Shown: in pieces, positions 35,299 through 42,544 of the stretch
Layout of the letters: each line of letters starts with the position of its first letter
Position numbering within the stretch: position 1 is the stretch's first letter
Assembly: GCA_035518375.1 (NCBI GenBank)
Contig: DATIXQ010000107.1
Span: 50,821-114,820, forward strand
DNA: 64,000 nt
Source: DATJLY01 sp035518375
GTDB taxonomy: Bacteria; Pseudomonadota; Alphaproteobacteria; ATCC43930; CGMCC-115725
Direction of reading: 5' to 3'
Translations under genes and position numbers: made by a program
The notes under the pieces: model-generated
What the model saw: only the letters and a program-made list of their open reading frames with translations
Told to the model about the DNA's origin: nothing
The model's database searches: none

Positions 35299-36415
35299 GG
35301 CGGTAATCGTCTTCATCCATGCGATTGTGGAGCGGCAGCGCCATCGACTGACGATCGCAATCGCGCGCGGCTGGTAGATCATCGGGCGCATAACCGAAGC
35401 GCTCGCGGTAGTAGCCCAGCGTATGGACGGCGTGCGTGCCGGGCCGCGCGCCGATGCCACGCGCGGCAAGGGCCGCCATGATCTCGTTGCGCGAGCGCGG
35501 CGCCGTCGCCGGATCGACGTACGTGACAAAGGATTGCCACGCATGACGGCCGCCCTCTGGCTCCCGCGGCAGCCGCAGCCACGGCAGATCGGCGAGCGCG
35601 TGGCGATACCACCCAGCCCAGCGCGCACGCTCGTTGACGAAGCGGTCGAGTTTTTTCAGCTGCACAAGCCCGAGCGCGCCCTGCAGATCAGTCATGCGGT
35701 AGTTGAAGCCCAAGAGGTTGAAGTCGGGCAGGATGTGCGGCTGCGGGCCGGCGTGGCGCTCCTCCTCCGAGACCGAGGCGCCGTGATTGCGCAGCATGCG
35801 CGCGCGCTCGGCCAAGGCGTCGTCGTCGGTCGTGAGCATGCCGCCCTCGCCCGTCGTGATCGATTTGCGCGGATGAAACGAGAAGACGCCGCACGTGCCG
35901 AGCGCGCCGGCCGAGCGGTTGCGATAGAGCGCGCCGGCAGCGCAGGCGGCATCCTCGACGATTGCCACATGCGGCGGAACGGCCTTCGCGAGCGCGTCCA
36001 TGTCGGCGCAAAAGCCGAAGAGATGCACCGGAATTACGGCCTTGGTGCGCGGGGAAAGACAGCGCGCGACCTCGTCGGCGCGGATGTTGAAGCTCACCCG
36101 GTCGACGTCGGCGAGGATGGGCGTCGCGCCGCAATAGAGTGCAACGTTCGCGGTCGCGATCCAGGTGAAGGACGGCACGATCACCTCGTCGCCCGGGCCG
36201 ATGCCGAGCGCCGCGAGCGCGAGATGGAGGCCGGTCGTGGCCGAGGTCGTGGCGACCGCGTGCTTCACATTATGTGCCGAGGCAAACGCGCGCTCGAATT
36301 CCTGCACCTTCGGCCCTTGCGTGAGCCAGCCGCTTTCCAAGGGCGCACGCAGCGCCTGCCATTCCTCCTCGCCGACGGCGGGCCGGGCGATCGGGACGAC
36401 GCGCTTCTCGCTCAC
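35270..36415 (-). CDS. DegT/DnrJ/EryC1 aminotransferase
   Basis: A 381-residue PLP enzyme with the intact lysine motif FSFHPRKSITTGEGG. The upstream motifs SATTGLHLALAALGIGPGD and IVEDAACAAGAL are typical of sugar aminotransferases, which use glutamate to aminate a keto-nucleotide sugar. Start GTG 36415, directly before SEKRVVPIARPAVG, is inferred because it lies 10 nt after the epimerase stop; no in-frame ATG precedes the conserved domain. Its keto-sugar substrate is likely produced by a dehydratase or epimerase in the cluster. Confidence 0.85.
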   Translation of the reverse strand: MSEKRVVPIARPAVGEEEWQALRAPLESGWLTQGPKVQEFERAFASAHNVKHAVATTSATTGLHLALAALGIGPGDEVIVPSFTWIATANVALYCGATPILADVDRVSFNIRADEVARCLSPRTKAVIPVHLFGFCADMDALAKAVPPHVAIVEDAACAAGALYRNRSAGALGTCGVFSFHPRKSITTGEGGMLTTDDDALAERARMLRNHGASVSEEERHAGPQPHILPDFNLLGFNYRMTDLQGALGLVQLKKLDRFVNERARWAGWYRHALADLPWLRLPREPEGGRHAWQSFVTYVDPATAPRSRNEIMAALAARGIGARPGTHAVHTLGYYRERFGYAPDDLPAARDCDRQSMALPLHNRMDEDDYRHVAACLHEI

Positions 36416-36425
36416 GGCACTTGCC

Positions 36426-37418
36426 TCATGATGCCGCCGCGCGCCGTGCCGCAACCTCGGCCTTGTGCGACTTGCGCCAGGAGATGAGCCGCTCGAGCCC
36501 GTCGCGCAAGCCGATCTCGGCGGCGAAGCCGATCTCCGACTTCGCGCGCACGGGCGAGCCGATGCGGTTCCGGACGAGCGTCGCCTGGCTGCGCGGCGCA
36601 TAGGTTATCGGCTGGTTCGAGCCGGTGAGCTGGAGCAGCAGCTCGGCGAGCTCCTTCAACGACGTGCGCTTGCCCGTGCCGACATTGTAGAAGCGATCGA
36701 CGGCCTCGGCCTTCGCGGCGCAGAGATTGGCGCGTCCGCAATCCTCGACCGCGACGAAGTCGAACGCCTCGCTGCCATCGCCGAGGATGGTGGGGCCGCG
36801 GCCTTCGTCGATCGCATCGAGCATCTTCATGATCACGGCGATATAGGCGCCGTGATAATCCTGGCGCGGCCCATAGACGTTCATGTAGCGCAGGCCCACG
36901 AGGTTCAGGCCATAGCGATGGTGGAATGCGCGCGCCATCGCCTCGCCCGCGATCTTGGTGGCGCCATAGAAATTCTTGTTGTTGAAGGGATGGTCCTCGG
37001 TCATCGGCTCTTCGACGGCGTCGCCGTAGACCGACGCCGAGGACGAATAAACGAGCCGCTTCACCTTGGCACGGACGCACGCCTCGAGCACGTTGAAGGT
37101 GCCGCGTATGTTCACGTCGAAGGCGGCGCGCGGATATTCGTGGCACTGCAGAAGCCAGAGCGCCGCGAAATGGAACACGCCGTCAGCGCCACTGAGCGCC
37201 GCCTCCAATATGTCGCTCTGGCAGATGTCGCCGCCCGCCTCGAAGATTTTGACCCGCGGATCTTTCAGAGCCGCCGCCAGGTTCTCGTGCCGGCCGCGCA
37301 CGAAATTGTCGTAGACGACGATCTCGCCCACATCCTCGCGCGTCAACAGATCGACCGTATGCGAGCCGATCAATCCGGCGCCGCCGATGACGACGAGCCT
37401 TTTGCCGCGAATGTCCAT
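36426..37418 (-). CDS. NAD-dependent sugar epimerase/dehydratase (extended SDR)
   Basis: A 330-residue SDR with the NAD motif VIGGAGLIGSHTVDLL, the active-site region YSSSASVYGD and catalytic YGATK (YxxxK intact). The C-terminal half reads RYMNVYGPRQDYHGAY and STGKR-like GTGKRTSLKELA. It resembles UDP-glucose/GlcNAc 4-epimerases; the exact sugar cannot be told. It lies 1 nt before the WbpE gene start in transcription order and directly before the aminotransferase, so the two probably act on linked steps. Confidence 0.83.
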   Translation of the reverse strand: MDIRGKRLVVIGGAGLIGSHTVDLLTREDVGEIVVYDNFVRGRHENLAAALKDPRVKIFEAGGDICQSDILEAALSGADGVFHFAALWLLQCHEYPRAAFDVNIRGTFNVLEACVRAKVKRLVYSSSASVYGDAVEEPMTEDHPFNNKNFYGATKIAGEAMARAFHHRYGLNLVGLRYMNVYGPRQDYHGAYIAVIMKMLDAIDEGRGPTILGDGSEAFDFVAVEDCGRANLCAAKAEAVDRFYNVGTGKRTSLKELAELLLQLTGSNQPITYAPRSQATLVRNRIGSPVRAKSEIGFAAEIGLRDGLERLISWRKSHKAEVAARRAAAS

Positions 37419-37419
37419 G

Positions 37420-38556
37420 TCAGCCGGCGCCCACGCGCACCGCCGCGACGACGCGCTCCTGCGTCGCCTCGTCGAGATAGGGATGCATCGGCAGGCTCAG
37501 CACCTCCTCGGAAAGCCGCGCGGAGACGGGCGTGCCGCCAGGCGCGCTCGGATGATGGCGATAGCCGGACTGGCGCGAGAGCGGCAGCGGATAATAGATC
37601 GCGGTCGGAACGCCCGCGGCCCTGCACGCGGCCACGACAGCATCGCGCCGCGGCGTCTTGATCGTATATTGCGCCCAGACCGATTGCGCACCCGGCATCA
37701 CGTACGGCGTCGCCACGTTGTTGCCGAGCGCCGAGCGATAGCGCGCAGCGACGGCTTGGCGCCGCTCGATCTCGTCGGCGAAGATTTCGAGCTTCTCGAT
37801 GAGGATCGCGGCCTGCATCGTATCGAGGCGCCCGTTCACGCCGACGCGGACATTATCGTACTTGTCGCTGCCCTGGCCGTGGACGCGGAGCGAGCGCAGG
37901 ATCGAAGCCAGCTCGTCGTCGTCGGTGAAAATCGCGCCGCCATCGCCGTAGCAGCCCAAGGGCTTCGCCGGGAAAAAGCTCGTCGCGGTAGCGAGCCCGA
38001 AGCGGCCGACGCGCGCGCCGCCAAGGCTTGCGCCGAAGCTCTGCGCCGCGTCGGAGAGGACGAAGAGCCGCGCCTCTTCGACGATCGGGAGCAGCGCGCG
38101 ATAGTCGGCCGGCTGGCCGAAGAGATCGACCGGGATGACCGCGCGCGGGCGCAGCCCCGCGCCCTTCGCCCACGCGATCCCGCGCGCGAGGCTCGCGGCG
38201 TCCATGTTGAAGGTGTCGGGAGAAACGTCGACGAAGACGGGCGTGGCGCCCGTCCACGCCACGACCTCGGCGGTTGCGACGAAGGTGAAGTCGGGCACGA
38301 AGACGGCATCGCCCGCGGTGACGCCCATCGCCATCAGCACAAGCCCAAGTGCGTCCGTGCCGTTGGCGCAGCTGACGCAATGGCGCGCGCCACAGAAGGC
38401 CGCGAGGCGCCGCTCGAGTTCCGCTACCTCCGGGCCGAGGATGAACTGGCCGTGCGCCATGACGCGTGCGATCGCCGTGTCGATCGCGCCGGAAATGCGC
38501 GCGCGCTGTGCCTGAAGATCGATAAACGGGATGGGCTTTGCCGCGGTGTCGGGCAT
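37420..38556 (-). CDS. DegT-family aminotransferase, WbpE/WlbC-like (UDP-3-keto-GlcNAcA aminotransferase)
   Basis: A 378-residue PLP enzyme starting IPFIDLQAQRARI, which is characteristic of the WbpE/WlbC branch. Substrate and cofactor motifs include CANGTDALGLVLMAMG, VLSDAAQSFGASLGG and the lysine motif TSFFPAKPLGCYGDGG. WbpE transfers an amino group from glutamate to C3 of UDP-3-keto-N-acetylglucosaminuronate. It sits 2 nt downstream of the fused WbpB-WbpD gene, which would supply the keto sugar and then acetylate its product. That adjacency makes this assignment firm. Confidence 0.85.
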   Translation of the reverse strand: MPDTAAKPIPFIDLQAQRARISGAIDTAIARVMAHGQFILGPEVAELERRLAAFCGARHCVSCANGTDALGLVLMAMGVTAGDAVFVPDFTFVATAEVVAWTGATPVFVDVSPDTFNMDAASLARGIAWAKGAGLRPRAVIPVDLFGQPADYRALLPIVEEARLFVLSDAAQSFGASLGGARVGRFGLATATSFFPAKPLGCYGDGGAIFTDDDELASILRSLRVHGQGSDKYDNVRVGVNGRLDTMQAAILIEKLEIFADEIERRQAVAARYRSALGNNVATPYVMPGAQSVWAQYTIKTPRRDAVVAACRAAGVPTAIYYPLPLSRQSGYRHHPSAPGGTPVSARLSEEVLSLPMHPYLDEATQERVVAAVRVGAG

Positions 38557-38558
38557 GC

Positions 38559-40151
38559 TTAGTCCTCGATCGGTTCGAGCCGGCCCGCGGCCTCGCGGTA
38601 GCGCGTGCCCGAGATGGGGCAGACGAGATCGCGGCCGAGCCGCCCGCCGGCGCGGCTCATCCAGCCGATGCGGCGCGCGGGCACGCCCGCCATCAGCGCG
38701 AAGTCGGGCACGTCGGACGCGACGACCGCGCCCGCCGCGATGAAAGCGTAGGCACCCACCGTGTGGCCGCACACGATCGTGGCGTTGGCGCCGATGGTGG
38801 CGCCGCGCTTCACCAGCGTCGGCTTGAACTCGTCCTTGCGCGAAACCTCGGCGCGGGGGTTCAGCACGTTGGTGAAGACGCAGGAGGGGCCGCAGAACAC
38901 GCCATCTTCAAGTGTCACGCCGTCGTAGAGCGAGACGTTGTTCTGGATCTTGCAATTGTCGCCGATGGCGACGTTGGGGCCGGCGACGACGTTCTGCCCG
39001 AGGGTGCAGTCGCGGCCGATCGTGGTGTTGCGCAGCACATGCGCGAAATGCCAGATGCGCGTGCCGGCGCCGATTTGCGCTGGCTCGTCGACATAGGCGC
39101 TCTCGTGGATCTGCACGCCCGGATGCGACGCGCGCTGCGGCGCGGGCGCTGGCGGAGACGCGGGCGCGGGTCCCTTCAGGGCGGCGCTCGCCGCCGCGAG
39201 CACGCGCAAGACGCGCACGCCCTCCGCTCCGTCAGTCACGGGTTGGGCGCCGGTCGCGACGCAATCGAGGAAGTGTTGGCATTCGAGGCGCAGCGGCTCG
39301 GCCTCGGCAACGGGCACGGGCTCGGCGTCGGCACGCTGCGGCACCGGGACCTGGTCGCGCCACTCGATGCGGTGGCGATAAAGCTGAAGCTTGCGGTCCC
39401 ACGGCTCGCCGTCGTCGAACACGGCCATCGCCTGGTCGCCGATGACGACGAGCTTCTGTTCCTTGAACGGGTGCAGCCACGATACGAAGATGTGCGCCTG
39501 CTCGCCGCCGGCGAAGGAGAGATGCGTCGTCGTCACGTCGGCGATCTGGCGATGAAGGTGATAGGCCCCTTCGGCGGTGACGCGCGTTGGCTCGGCCCCT
39601 GCGAGCGTCAGCACCATCGAGATGTCGTGCGGCGCGAAGCTCCAGAGGATGTCTTCCTCGCGCCGCACTTTGCCGAGATTGAGGCGGTTCGAATAGATGT
39701 ATTGGAGGCGCCCTAGCGCGCCCGCGCGCACCAGTTCGCGCAGCTTGCGGAAGGCCGGGTGATATTGCAGCAGGTGCCCGACCATGAGCGTCCGCCCGCG
39801 CGAGTGCGCCAGCGTACAGAGCCCTTCGGCTTCGCCGATGTCGAGCGCCAGGGGCTTCTCGACGAAGACGTGCTTGCCGGCCTCGAGCGCCGCGCGCGCA
39901 AGCTCGGCATGGAGCGAGGCGGGCGCAGCGATGGCGACGCCGGCAATGTCGGGGCTGCGCAGCACCTCGGCATAAGGGAGAAGCGGCGCGCGATGACGCT
40001 CGGCGAGCGAGCCCGCCGCGGCGCGATCGGGATCGGCGATCGCCGCGAGCGCACCGAGCTCGGCGAAATTGCGGACGAGGTTCTTGCCCCAATAGCCCGC
40101 GCCGACAACGGCTATGCGAATGGTCCTCTGTTCGCTCACGCCTTCATCCAT
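38559..40151 (-). CDS. Fusion of WbpB-like oxidoreductase and WbpD-like N-acetyltransferase
   Basis: A 530-residue bifunctional protein. Residues 10-330 are a Gfo/Idh/MocA oxidoreductase: VVGAGYWGKNLVRNF for NAD and the catalytic-type VEKPLALDIGEAEGL motif. After a proline/alanine linker (about 336-350), residues 355-530 are a left-handed beta-helix acyltransferase with hexapeptide repeats such as IGAGTRIWHFAHV and GPNVAIGDNCKIQNN, ending in GVPARRIGW. WbpB oxidises UDP-GlcNAcA at C3; WbpD acetylates the 3-amino sugar made by WbpE, whose gene follows. The ATG at 40151 sits in GCGGTAGCATG, an ops-like context described separately. Confidence 0.87.
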   Translation of the reverse strand: MDEGVSEQRTIRIAVVGAGYWGKNLVRNFAELGALAAIADPDRAAAGSLAERHRAPLLPYAEVLRSPDIAGVAIAAPASLHAELARAALEAGKHVFVEKPLALDIGEAEGLCTLAHSRGRTLMVGHLLQYHPAFRKLRELVRAGALGRLQYIYSNRLNLGKVRREEDILWSFAPHDISMVLTLAGAEPTRVTAEGAYHLHRQIADVTTTHLSFAGGEQAHIFVSWLHPFKEQKLVVIGDQAMAVFDDGEPWDRKLQLYRHRIEWRDQVPVPQRADAEPVPVAEAEPLRLECQHFLDCVATGAQPVTDGAEGVRVLRVLAAASAALKGPAPASPPAPAPQRASHPGVQIHESAYVDEPAQIGAGTRIWHFAHVLRNTTIGRDCTLGQNVVAGPNVAIGDNCKIQNNVSLYDGVTLEDGVFCGPSCVFTNVLNPRAEVSRKDEFKPTLVKRGATIGANATIVCGHTVGAYAFIAAGAVVASDVPDFALMAGVPARRIGWMSRAGGRLGRDLVCPISGTRYREAAGRLEPIED

Positions 40152-40223
40152 GCTACCGCAGTCCGGGTGAAACGACGTCTCACCGGACGGGAATGCTCGA
40201 CAATCCGGCGCGCGAACGCCGGA
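40149..40223 (-). promoter_or_regulatory. Structured leader with two hairpins and an ops-like core
   Basis: The gap between the RfaH-like gene and the sugar-fusion gene holds, in transcription order, a 7-bp perfect hairpin with 6-nt loop (40223-40204), a second hairpin of 9 bp with one bulge (40188-40161, loop 9 nt), and the sequence GCGGTAGC (40159-40152) directly abutting the ATG. GCGGTAGC is the core of the E. coli ops element recognised by RfaH. The same 8-mer also occurs inside genes at 1748, 10680, 22904, 37985 and 38595, so the match alone is weak; position is the main argument. Confidence 0.45.
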
Positions 40224-40225
40224 AC

Positions 40226-40726
40226 TCAGGCCGCTTCGACCGCGGCCGCCGCGAACTCCGCCTCGACCGTACGGCCCAGGAACTCGAGCAGCACCACCAC
40301 GCGCTCGTCATCCGACGCCGCGGCAAGCCGCCCGACAAGCTCGGCGAACGGCCCTTCCGTCAGGCGCACCGCGTCGCCCGGCCGGAGCCGAAGCGCGGGC
40401 TGAAGCTCGTCGAAGGCGCCCATTCGCTCGCGCTCCTGCAAGAGCGCGACGATGCCGTCCGGCACCGCCATCGGCTCGCCGCCGCCCAACACCATTCCCG
40501 CGACGCCGACCGTCGATAGCACCGGGCGCCACGCCATGCGCTCGCGGTCGATGCCGACGAAGAGATAACGCGGGAAGAGCGGGCGCAGCGCGGCGATGCG
40601 CCGGCGCGCGTGGCACACGAAGCGGCGGTGGCGCGGCAGATAGGCCTCATAGCCCTGACGCCGCAGATGCTCGGCGGCCTTCGCCTCCGAGGCGGGGCGG
40701 GTGTGGACGGCGTACCAGCGCATCAT
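40226..40726 (-). CDS. RfaH/NusG-type transcription antiterminator paralog
   Basis: A 166-residue NusG-family protein. The N-terminal NGN domain starts MMRWYAVHTRPASEAKAA, with LRPLFPRYLFVGID as the usual core strand. The C-terminal KOW-like segment LRPGDAVRLTEGPFAELVG follows. Specialised NusG paralogs such as RfaH bind RNA polymerase paused at an ops site and suppress termination along long polysaccharide operons. The gene lies second in the block, ahead of about 10 kb of sugar genes with almost no intergenic space, which suits that role. ATGA overlap (40723-40726) with the regulator gene. Confidence 0.85.
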   Translation of the reverse strand: MMRWYAVHTRPASEAKAAEHLRRQGYEAYLPRHRRFVCHARRRIAALRPLFPRYLFVGIDRERMAWRPVLSTVGVAGMVLGGGEPMAVPDGIVALLQERERMGAFDELQPALRLRPGDAVRLTEGPFAELVGRLAAASDDERVVVLLEFLGRTVEAEFAAAAVEAA

Positions 40727-41409
40727 GGCGCGGCCGTCCCGGCGGCGCGCGTGAGCTGCAGCATCGGCGGCGCCACGACGCGCTCCGCGGCGATGCCGTG
40801 ATGCACGGCCGCCGCCAGGGCGGCATCGAGGCTCGCGCGCGGGCTCTTCGCGTCGGTGATGACGAGGGCGTCGATGTCGCCGGCGAGCCGCGCGGCAGCG
40901 GCGAGATCAGCGACGACGGGCTTGCCGCCGCAATGCGCCTGCGCGGCCGCGCCATCGACGACGGCGAGGATCGAGACATCGGCCTCGGCCGCGCTCAGCA
41001 CCATCACCTCGGCCAGCTCGCCCGCGCCCCACAGCACGATGCGGTTCCAGCCGCGCGCCTGGCACGCGCTCAAAAGCGTGACGGCGTCGAGCCGGGCACG
41101 GCGGAAGAAGTCGAACGAGACGGTGAGATATTCGGCGGTGAGGCGGCTCTTTTCGGCGAAGCCGCGCGGCGTGAGATAGTAGGCGTAGCGATTGAGCGGC
41201 ACCTGGCGGATCTTGATGTAGCCCTTCTTGGCGCAGCGCTTGAGGTACGCGTTGGCGAGGCCAAGAGCGATGTTGAGCTCGCGCGCCAAATGGCGCTGCG
41301 TCACATGGCTGTCACGCTCGACCGCGGCGAGCATGCCGAGCATGATGCCGATCTCGCCGTTCTTCGATTCCTCGCGCCGGCCGAGGGACAAGGGCGCCGC
41401 CTGCTCCAT
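40723..41409 (-). CDS. Winged-helix transcriptional regulator with C-terminal PglD-like Rossmann domain
   Basis: A 228-residue protein. Residues 18-90 form a MarR-like winged helix (HVTQRHLARELNIALGLANA as recognition region, then YIKIRQVPLNRYAYYLTPRG). Residues 115-215 look like the Rossmann domain at the N-terminus of PglD-type sugar acyltransferases: RIVLWGAGELAEVMVLSAAE, then ILAVVDG and GGKPVVADL. That combination suggests a regulator that senses a nucleotide sugar or related ligand. Similar EPS-associated winged-helix proteins head polysaccharide operons. Three phased palindromes lie immediately upstream. An AGGAGG lies 11 nt before the ATG. Confidence 0.75.
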   Translation of the reverse strand: MEQAAPLSLGRREESKNGEIGIMLGMLAAVERDSHVTQRHLARELNIALGLANAYLKRCAKKGYIKIRQVPLNRYAYYLTPRGFAEKSRLTAEYLTVSFDFFRRARLDAVTLLSACQARGWNRIVLWGAGELAEVMVLSAAEADVSILAVVDGAAAQAHCGGKPVVADLAAAARLAGDIDALVITDAKSPRASLDAALAAAVHHGIAAERVVAPPMLQLTRAAGTAAP

Positions 41410-41431
41410 TTTCGCATGCCCCTCCTACCAT

Positions 41432-41490
41432 GTTCGGGCCGTGAACGTCAAGCGTTCGGCCCTTGAACATGTTATGTTCCGGCCGTGAAC
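41432..41490. repeat. Three 15-bp palindromes GTTC-N7-GAAC at exact 22-bp spacing (operator array)
   Basis: Copies at 41432-41446 (GTTCGGGCCGTGAAC), 41454-41468 (GTTCGGCCCTTGAAC) and 41476-41490 (GTTCCGGCCGTGAAC) are separated by 7-nt spacers. The 22-bp period is about two helical turns, so bound dimers would stack on one face. The array lies 23-81 nt before the start of the regulator gene and after the stop of the upstream methyltransferase gene, where it cannot be coding. Confidence 0.75.
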
Positions 41491-41497
41491 AAAGCGT

Positions 41498-42307
41498 TCA
41501 TGTCCGGCGCCGCGCCACGTATTCATCGCAATGCGAGCCGAAAACCCCCAATGCGCGTGCCGGGTGAGCGAGGGCCCGCTCGAGCGTGAAGCCCGCGCCT
41601 TCGAGGAAGGCTTCGACCTCGGCCGGCCCGGTCGACTCGTAGGGGTAACCGCCCAGCCAATCGTGCACGTCGTGGTGCCAATCCATGCCGCGATCGGAGC
41701 GGTAGGCGGCGATGTAGCGCGCGGGCGAGCGGCCCGAAGCCAAAAGGCCCGCAGCGAACACGGTCTTATAGAGCGCGCGCATCGCGCGCTGCGCCCGCGG
41801 ACCCGCCCCGGCATAAAGGCGCTTCTCCCAGCGCCAAAAACCGCAGAGCGGCGTCTTGCGATAAAGCGCCACGACGAGCGTGCCGTCCGGCGCCGTCATC
41901 GCCGCGGCGTGCGCGAGCGCGCGCCACAGATCGCCGGTGTGATGCAGCACGCCCCAGCTATAGACGACGTCGAACGTGCCGTGCCGCTCCGGCGCAAGCT
42001 CGAACACGCTCGCCGCAGCGACGCGCCACGGGCCGCCGGCCGCGAATTTCTCTAAGAGCGCCGTCGCTGCCTCAACCGATTGCGCATCGGCGTCGATCCC
42101 CTCGACCGAGCGCGCGCCCAGGCGCAGCGCCGCCAGCGACGAGAGGCCGGAGCCGCAGCCGATGTCGAGAAAGCGCGCGCCCGCGACCCTGTCGCGCGGC
42201 AGGAGGCGCAACAGCCCGTCCTCCGCCACGCGGATTTGGTCTTCGCCCACGGTCGCGACGAAGGACTGCCAATTCTCGCCGAAGCGGAAGGGCGCGGGTG
42301 CGGCCAT
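41498..42307 (-). CDS. Class I SAM-dependent methyltransferase
   Basis: A 269-residue protein. FLDIGCGSGLSSLAALRLG binds SAM, with SVEGIDADAQSVEAA, DVVYSWGVLHHTGDLWRAL and MTAPDGTLVVALYRKTPLCG following. The C-terminal half HHDVHDWLGGYPYESTGPAEV is shared with sugar-cluster methyltransferases of the UbiE/COQ5-like type. It is transcribed toward the regulator; 88 nt holding the operator array separate it from the regulator gene. It may be the first gene of the block or an independent unit. Confidence 0.82.
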   Translation of the reverse strand: MAAPAPFRFGENWQSFVATVGEDQIRVAEDGLLRLLPRDRVAGARFLDIGCGSGLSSLAALRLGARSVEGIDADAQSVEAATALLEKFAAGGPWRVAAASVFELAPERHGTFDVVYSWGVLHHTGDLWRALAHAAAMTAPDGTLVVALYRKTPLCGFWRWEKRLYAGAGPRAQRAMRALYKTVFAAGLLASGRSPARYIAAYRSDRGMDWHHDVHDWLGGYPYESTGPAEVEAFLEGAGFTLERALAHPARALGVFGSHCDEYVARRRT

Positions 42308-42344
42308 CAGCGCGGGTCTTGCACAGGCCGAGGCGGCGGCCGGG

Positions 42345-42416
42345 GATTGCTTCGCTTCGCTCGCAATGACAGCCCGCTTGGTGTCATTGCGAGGAGCGCG
42401 AGCGACGAAGCAATCT
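42345..42416. repeat. Family A dispersed palindromic repeat, copy 1
   Basis: ATTGCTTCGCTTCGCTCGC on the left and an imperfect inverted copy beginning TGTCATTGCGAGGAGC on the right form a long hairpin-capable element between the divergent genes ending at 42307 and starting at 42545. Confidence 0.8.
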
Positions 42417-42492
42417 CGTGACGCGGCCCGATGGGAATGGCATTAGCCATTTCTATATCGCCCGGGCGGGATAATCGGAAGGATCGCCGGCG

Positions 42493-42521
42493 TTGACCGG
42501 GGCGGGCCGCACCCATAGACT
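42493..42521 (+). promoter_or_regulatory. Predicted promoter of the amidohydrolase gene
   Basis: TTGACC (42493-42498) and TAGACT (42516-42521) are spaced by 17 nt, 23 nt before the ATG at 42545. AAGGAGA follows as a good ribosome-binding site. Confidence 0.5.
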
Positions 42522-42544
42522 TTGCGCCCAAGGAGACCGGGCTC

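Noticed and set aside
41432..41490. Regularly spaced repeats that might suggest a small CRISPR array
   Set aside because: Repeats are only 15 bp and spacers 7 nt, far shorter than CRISPR, and no cas gene is present.
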